The position numbers and the translations under genes were made by a program. From assembly GCA_041750795.1 (NCBI GenBank), contig JBGSYQ010000064.1, forward strand, positions 18,664 through 82,663: a DNA stretch of 64,000 nt. The letters are read 5' to 3'. Below the pieces are notes generated by a model. That model worked only from the letters and a program-made list of their open reading frames with translations, had not been told where the DNA came from and did no database searches. Positions 59,650 through 64,000 of the stretch are shown one piece after another (position 1 is the stretch's first letter; each line of letters starts with the position of its first letter). Origin of the DNA: JTS-RE94 sp041750795. GTDB taxonomy: Bacteria > Planctomycetota > Planctomycetia > Pirellulales > PALSA-1355.

Positions 59650-60843
59650 TTAGGCTTGATGCAAAGTGAGTTGCGCAAGGTTCTCGATTTGCGTGGCGAC
59701 GATAGCAATTTGTCGTACTTCGTCATAATTAGCGTAACGATGGGAAAACGCGCGGGCCATCCGGACGTACTTGTCGGTGCCGATGAGCGACTGAAGTCGT
59801 CGAATTACTTCGCCACCATCGCCGACGGGCGCAGCGATGCCTGCACCAAGCTGTTCAACACGTTGAGATACGATCCGTTGCTCGCCGTTGATCGGCAGAG
59901 CGAGGATTGGTTTGCCGGCAAGTAATGCCTGCGCCGCCGCCCCGTGGCCAGCGTGGATCACGACGACGTCGCATTCGTAGACGGCCTGCTTGAATTTGAT
60001 CGGCTCGTGCATAAGACTGAAACTGCCACGGCATATCAGGTCTTCAGGCCGTGAACCGGCGATGTACGCAACCGTCGACCACTGGCGTCGTTCACACTCT
60101 CCGAGGATTGCTGTTGTCGCCGGCGTCGGTCTAAGGTACGCGAACACCCTTGGCCGATTACCCTCCGGCCAATTGGGCGGCTCGCCGAGACTTGCTGTCC
60201 AGACGCCGACGTAGTTGGAATCGCTCGGACGATTGTCGTAGTGGTCGAGTTCAGTGAATGTGGCAAGTAAACTCAGATTTGCGCGGAGTAGCAATTCGGC
60301 AACTCGCGTTAACTCGGCTTGTCCGAGCCGTCGCATCTGCGAGTTGAGCGTGTCAAGGACGCGATGCTCGGTCCACAGTAGCCGATCGGGATAATTGTTC
60401 CGCCAAGCACACATGTCCGGTAGCGGCGATACGTCGGGGGGGCAGGAGTGTCCTGTTCCAAGCAGCGCGATCTTGACGCCGGTCCCCTGAAGGGCCAGCA
60501 AGGCGACAGGGCTGAAATCGAGTACGGCGACGTCTGGACGCACTGAATCCACTAGAGTTCGCCAACGGTCGACGAGATCTTCGAGCGAGGCCTGATCGCA
60601 ACAACCTGCGTTGAATAAGATGTCGGCGTACGTGCTCGGCTCGACAATGTAGCCTGAACGGGTCCGATGCTTCGGAACGACGTGACACGGAATTCCCGGT
60701 AGTAGTTGGTCGGCTGCTGCGCGGTCGCGAAAGGCCAACTCGACACTGTGACCGCGCAATGCCAAGTGGGCGGCGATGGGCTGTAGCCGCGCGGCGTGCC
60801 CCAAACCGCCGCCAAGTTCCCAAGCCAACAGAAAGGCTGCCAT
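59650..60843 (-). CDS. GT-B-fold glycosyltransferase (MGT/UGT-like)
   Basis: 397 residues, cytoplasmic. 'WELGGGLGHAARLQPIAAHL' is the N-terminal Gly-rich loop of GT-B enzymes, and 'VVIHAGHGAAAQALLAGKPI' plus 'LPINGEQRIVSQRVEQLGAG' are the nucleotide-sugar-binding C-terminal motif of macrolide/UDP-glycosyltransferases. The start was set at MAAFLLAWEL; the upstream extension is not homologous. GC content drops slightly compared with neighbours. It is divergent from the PEP-CTERM gene. Acceptor unknown. Confidence 0.85.
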   Translation of the reverse strand: MAAFLLAWELGGGLGHAARLQPIAAHLALRGHSVELAFRDRAAADQLLPGIPCHVVPKHRTRSGYIVEPSTYADILFNAGCCDQASLEDLVDRWRTLVDSVRPDVAVLDFSPVALLALQGTGVKIALLGTGHSCPPDVSPLPDMCAWRNNYPDRLLWTEHRVLDTLNSQMRRLGQAELTRVAELLLRANLSLLATFTELDHYDNRPSDSNYVGVWTASLGEPPNWPEGNRPRVFAYLRPTPATTAILGECERRQWSTVAYIAGSRPEDLICRGSFSLMHEPIKFKQAVYECDVVVIHAGHGAAAQALLAGKPILALPINGEQRIVSQRVEQLGAGIAAPVGDGGEVIRRLQSLIGTDKYVRMARAFSHRYANYDEVRQIAIVATQIENLAQLTLHQA

Positions 60844-61009
60844 GTTACGACGATACGAGAGTGAGGTGAGCCAATCCGTCGCGATCCGCCGCCGCATCCT
60901 TAGGGAATTGAAACTGCGTCACTAACTGGCCTGATTTGGCCGTCGTGGGGGCGGTCGTTCCGTTTAGCGACCGATCGGCGATGCGCACTGCCGGGAGGAA
61001 TCGCAAAAC

Positions 61010-61038
61010 TTGACTGCGAGGGCCCGTCCGATTATATA
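61010..61038 (+). promoter_or_regulatory. Promoter of the PEP-CTERM gene
   Basis: TTGACT and TATATA separated by 17 bases, about 50 bases before the ATG. The surrounding sequence is more AT-rich than the window average. Confidence 0.6.
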
Positions 61039-61089
61039 GGCGAAATTGACTCGGTCGCGACAAGTTTTCTTAATTGCGTATCGCTTACC

Positions 61090-61755
61090 ATGCAACATTG
61101 CAATCGACATTCTGAGACTGGAGAAGTCCGCTTCCGTGGACTGGCGTGCCGGTTGTCTCGTCGATTGGCCGCCTATTCGTTGGCCGCTGGGGCCGGGGTG
61201 GCCACCACGGACCGGGCAGCTGCGGCGCCGATTCCGTTCGTCCCTCCCGGCGGGCCAATTGTTGTCGAGGCTAATTACTCAAATATCGACTACAATGTGC
61301 CAGTGGACATTGATGGGGACGGGGGAGTTGATTACGGGGCTGCATCCTATGCCTACTTTGGCAATGTTCTTAGTTTCGTCCTCGAAGGATACATCGATTC
61401 CAATAGAATCAATCGGCTTATGGTGGCGACGGAGTCCAGACTCGTCGTGATTGCCCCGGGAGGAGCGGTGGGACCGAGCGCGGGGCTGGTTTACAGCTCC
61501 AGGGGGTTTTTGGACAACTTTGTTGATAACCGCGGCTACGCGGGGCTGCTGTTCGACATCCCCGGCGGCTCGCCCCATTTCGCGTACCTCGACGTCGAGG
61601 TTAAATCGGCGACGCAACAACTTTTCATATACGGCGGGGCGTACGAGAGCGAGGCCAGCACCGCGATTACGACGCCGGTTCCTGAGCCACACGGCCTGTG
61701 CTTGCTAGCTGCTGGTGCCGCGGGATTAGTCGCTTGGCGGAAGCGACGCCATTAG
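61090..61755 (+). CDS. PEP-CTERM secreted protein
   Basis: 221 residues. An N-terminal basic region and hydrophobic stretch (about 20-45) form an atypical signal peptide. The body is beta-rich ('YNVPVDIDGDGGVDYGAASY'). The C-terminus has V-P-E-P, a hydrophobic helix and R-K-R-R, the PEP-CTERM sorting signal recognised by exosortase. No exosortase gene lies in the window. It probably becomes part of an extracellular matrix. A TTGACT/TATATA promoter precedes it. Confidence 0.82.
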   Translation: MQHCNRHSETGEVRFRGLACRLSRRLAAYSLAAGAGVATTDRAAAAPIPFVPPGGPIVVEANYSNIDYNVPVDIDGDGGVDYGAASYAYFGNVLSFVLEGYIDSNRINRLMVATESRLVVIAPGGAVGPSAGLVYSSRGFLDNFVDNRGYAGLLFDIPGGSPHFAYLDVEVKSATQQLFIYGGAYESEASTAITTPVPEPHGLCLLAAGAAGLVAWRKRRH

Positions 61756-61815
61756 TTCTTGGCGACCTCCGCTGCCCGAAGTTGATGATGCCTCCTATAC
61801 GAGTCTCAGTTCTTC

Positions 61816-63750
61816 GTGTCACATTCCGACCGACGCGTATTGCTGGTGGCCTGGGACGGCGCCGACTGGAGGTTGATCCGTTCTCTGGTCGACGCCGGCG
61901 TCATGCCCAATCTCGAATCGATCATCTTGCTGGGCGTGATCGGCCAGCTGGCCACGGTTCAGCCGCAATCCAGCCCGCTCATGTGGACTTCGCTCGCCAC
62001 CGGCTGGAGAGCCGACAAACACCGCGTACTCGGCGAACTCGAACCAGACGAACAAGGAGGCGTGCGTCCTGTCTCGGCGGCTGCGCGGCACGGTGAGGCA
62101 ATTTGGCAATCGGCAAGTAACGCTGGCCTTGCGACCAACGTGATCGGCTGGCCCAGCTATCCAGCGGAGTCGGTTCATGGCGTTTTCGTATCGCGTGCGT
62201 TTGCTCTAGCCCGCCACGAAACTGTGCGAAGTGGTAAGCCGCGCTTGCCGCGCAGTGTCGAGCCTGCGGCGTTCGCCGACAAACTCGGTGACTTGCGCAT
62301 TTCCCCTGCGGAATTCACCAGCGAGGAATTGCTTGCATTCGTGCCGCGCGCAGCGCTGGTCAATCAAACAAATGACCGAAGCCTAGCGGCGATCTCCACG
62401 TGGCTCGCCGAATGTGTCAGCATCCATGCTGTTGCCACAACAATACTCGCCGATGAGCCATGGAGTTTCGCGGCGGTTTATTACGATGCGATCGACCAAT
62501 TCAGCCACGCCTTTATGCGGTATCATGAGCCTCGCGGCACAGGCATAGGAACCCGCGAATTCGAATTGTATCGTCACGTGATGACTGGCGTGTATCGCTA
62601 CATGGACATGTGCCTCGGTCGGCTGCTGGAGTTGGCGGGACCTGAAGCGACAGTGCTTTTAGTTTCGGCTCACGGCTTCCGCAGCGGCGGCGACCGCCCG
62701 CAGGCGACGACTGCGGCACGGTGCGAAGTGGCCTGGCATCGCCCATTGGGTATCCTTGCTATGCGCGGACCGTCGGTCCGGCGCGACGAGTGGATTTGGG
62801 GCGGCTCGATCCTGGATGTGGCTCCGACGATTAGCATGCTGCTGGGACTGCCCGCCGATCCGCACAGCGATGGCCGACCGCTAGCTGAAGCCTTCGTGAC
62901 CACGCCATGTCTACCGGCCACCGACATCCACGAATCCTTGGCGGAAGAAGCAATGCCTGCCGGCTCATGTCACCCAATCGCTCCGCTTAGTACAGGCGAG
63001 TCACACGCATTGATTGAGTTGCTCCTCGATGAAGGTTACATCTCGCGCGAGCAACTCGACGGGCCAAGACCCGCGGAACGCGCGGCCGACGCACTCGACT
63101 TCAATCTGGCGACGTCGCTTGCCGAAGTGGGGCATTACCGCGCCGCCGCTGAGCTGTTCGCAAAACTGACGGTTCGCCGACCCGACGTTGCCCGGTTCTG
63201 GCTCCAGCTTGCCCGTTGTCTTCTCGCGGCCGGTGATGTCACTGGTTGTCGTGCGTCTATCGCTCAAATGGCCGATCGCGGTGTGCCGGACTATTACACT
63301 TACTCGCTTCGCGCCCGCTGCAGCTTAATCGAAGGCCAGTACAATGATGCACTAGCACAACTCTTCGCTCTGGAACAACAAGACCCGCGTCGCGCGGGGA
63401 TTCACATCCAGATCGGTGAAGTCTACGCCGCTCAGGGTCGGTGGGACGATGCTGACCGAGCGTTCGGCAAGGAACTGGAACTCGACGCTGACAATGCTGC
63501 GGCGCTATACGGCGCCGGCCGCGTTGCCATGGAGCGCGGGGAAAACGAGATTGCCGTCGAACGACTGCTCGATGCCCTAGCGATCGAGTCGTTCTACCCC
63601 GACGCCCATTTTCATCTTGGCGTGGCCCTAGTCAGCCTTGGAAAACATACCGAGGCCGTGCGAGCGTTCAAGCGATGCCTTTCGCAGCGCCCTGGCGATA
63701 TGCGGGCCCTGCAGTCGATCGTTCCGCTGCAGGGCTTTGTGGACAACTGA
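61816..63750 (+). CDS. Alkaline-phosphatase-fold protein with C-terminal TPR repeats
   Basis: 644 residues, GTG start with no signal peptide. 'RRVLLVAWDGADWRLIRSLV' holds the metal Asp of type I phosphodiesterases; 'SPLMWTSLATGWRADKH' gives the nucleophile Thr/Ser region, and 'YYDAIDQFSHAFMRYH' and 'SAHGF' the other ligands. The usual D-H-G is A-H-G, so one metal ligand may be altered. Residues about 420-640 are tetratricopeptide repeats ('GQYNDALAQLFALEQQDPRR', 'GRWDDADRAFGKELELDADN'). It is likely a cytoplasmic modifier or scaffold acting with the PEP-CTERM or glycosyltransferase neighbours. Confidence 0.83.
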   Translation: MSHSDRRVLLVAWDGADWRLIRSLVDAGVMPNLESIILLGVIGQLATVQPQSSPLMWTSLATGWRADKHRVLGELEPDEQGGVRPVSAAARHGEAIWQSASNAGLATNVIGWPSYPAESVHGVFVSRAFALARHETVRSGKPRLPRSVEPAAFADKLGDLRISPAEFTSEELLAFVPRAALVNQTNDRSLAAISTWLAECVSIHAVATTILADEPWSFAAVYYDAIDQFSHAFMRYHEPRGTGIGTREFELYRHVMTGVYRYMDMCLGRLLELAGPEATVLLVSAHGFRSGGDRPQATTAARCEVAWHRPLGILAMRGPSVRRDEWIWGGSILDVAPTISMLLGLPADPHSDGRPLAEAFVTTPCLPATDIHESLAEEAMPAGSCHPIAPLSTGESHALIELLLDEGYISREQLDGPRPAERAADALDFNLATSLAEVGHYRAAAELFAKLTVRRPDVARFWLQLARCLLAAGDVTGCRASIAQMADRGVPDYYTYSLRARCSLIEGQYNDALAQLFALEQQDPRRAGIHIQIGEVYAAQGRWDDADRAFGKELELDADNAAALYGAGRVAMERGENEIAVERLLDALAIESFYPDAHFHLGVALVSLGKHTEAVRAFKRCLSQRPGDMRALQSIVPLQGFVDN

Positions 63751-63930
63751 GTTTGCCCTCTCGGCGCCGCCGATTGCCGCCGTGCTCAGCTAACGGCGAA
63801 AACTGATTTACGGCATGTTGCGGAATGGGTTGTTTCAATCCCCCTCCGCGTCCTCGCTCCCCTCGGTGGCCAATCCTCCAAAATCGAAAGTCGAAAATAC
63901 CCCCTCTCCCTCGGGGTGGCTGACTTTTGC

Positions 63931-63958
63931 TTGGTGATGGTCTGAAAATCTGTATACT
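63931..63958 (+). promoter_or_regulatory. Possible promoter for a gene beyond the window
   Basis: TTGGTG and TATACT are 16 bases apart in the otherwise gene-free last 250 bases. No start codon of a supported gene follows inside the window. Confidence 0.4.
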
Positions 63959-64000
63959 GCACTTAGTCCTACCGGACATGGGTGTCTACTGACGCAGTCG

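Noticed and set aside
59506..59925. A 139-codon plus-strand frame overlapping the glycosyltransferase 3' end
   Set aside because: Its second half is antisense to the glycosyltransferase, and the first half has no ribosome site, promoter or recognisable pattern.

Overview
The window comes from a GC-rich planctomycete, most likely of the Pirellulales type. The evidence is the combination of a PSCyt1/DUF1549/DUF1553 protein with its DUF1501 partner, three secreted Cys-type sulfatases, Gfo/Idh/MocA oxidoreductases with Tat leaders, PQQ-like propellers carrying EF-hands, a TIGR03000 protein, a PEP-CTERM protein, a receptor-like Ser/Thr kinase, and several small proteins with the R-R-W-x-x-F-S-L-R-T N-terminal anchor. 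There is no rRNA, tRNA or CRISPR array that I can see.

Layout. 0-3.3 kb: end of an RND efflux pump, a secreted propeller-like protein, a SpoIIAA-like protein and a ClcA-type chloride/proton antiporter. 8.7-3.3 kb (minus): a compact six-gene run (DJ-1/PfpI protein, a 60-residue secreted peptide starting at an overlapping GTG, a Tat-exported amidohydrolase, a Tat-exported sugar isomerase-like protein, an MFS carrier and an enolase-superfamily dehydratase) that looks like an acid-sugar uptake and catabolism unit. 12.6-8.8 kb (minus): a transmembrane kinase whose outer domain is a urea/amide-type binding protein, next to an FHA-EAL protein, suggesting ligand to phosphothreonine to cyclic-di-GMP signalling. 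12.9-17.1 kb (plus): an AONS-like PLP enzyme coupled to a serine hydrolase, then a DUF819 permease. 24.1-18.1 kb (minus): sulfatase, PhoD-like phosphatase, sulfatase, bracketed by related palindromic repeats. 24.35-25.11 kb: a decayed IS1-family element that supplies the stop codon of the next sulfatase and carries a small leaderless gene. 34.3-25.1 kb (minus): PSCyt1, DUF1501, PQQ propeller, oxidoreductase and sulfatase, a typical planctomycete polymer-degradation block. 36.9-34.5 kb: argC-argJ. 44.1-37.1 kb (minus): prolyl-oligopeptidase-type peptidase, oxidoreductase, phosphodiesterase, PQQ propeller and unknown secreted protein. 44.4-47.0 kb: ceramidase-like protein and a carbon-nitrogen hydrolase converging on stacked repeats.

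47.2-51.3 kb is the most unusual stretch. It is an array of small membrane-anchored proteins in short translationally coupled units. Promoters of the form TGCTANAAT or GCTANAAT lie exactly six bases before the ATG, which predicts leaderless mRNAs. Several otherwise unrelated proteins share nearly the same first ~20 codons. One member is broken by a 13-bp duplication, one promoter is separated from its gene by a group II intron-like fragment, and an imperfect 30-bp direct repeat brackets the array. The same promoter/ATG arrangement recurs in the small gene inside the IS remnant at 24.95 kb.

51.3-64 kb: a DUF6263-like protein and a large redoxin/cytochrome/copper-monooxygenase/GAF-like fusion share a perfect bidirectional hairpin terminator. 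A TetR regulator has a textbook promoter and two matching operator-like dyads. There follow a redoxin, a DinB protein, a nested pair of miniature repeats, a TIGR03000 protein, a glycosyltransferase, a PEP-CTERM protein and a phosphatase-TPR protein. At least four families of short dispersed palindromic or inverted-repeat elements (called R1 to R4 here) were found by eye. All functional names rest on motifs and remembered family features, with no database search.
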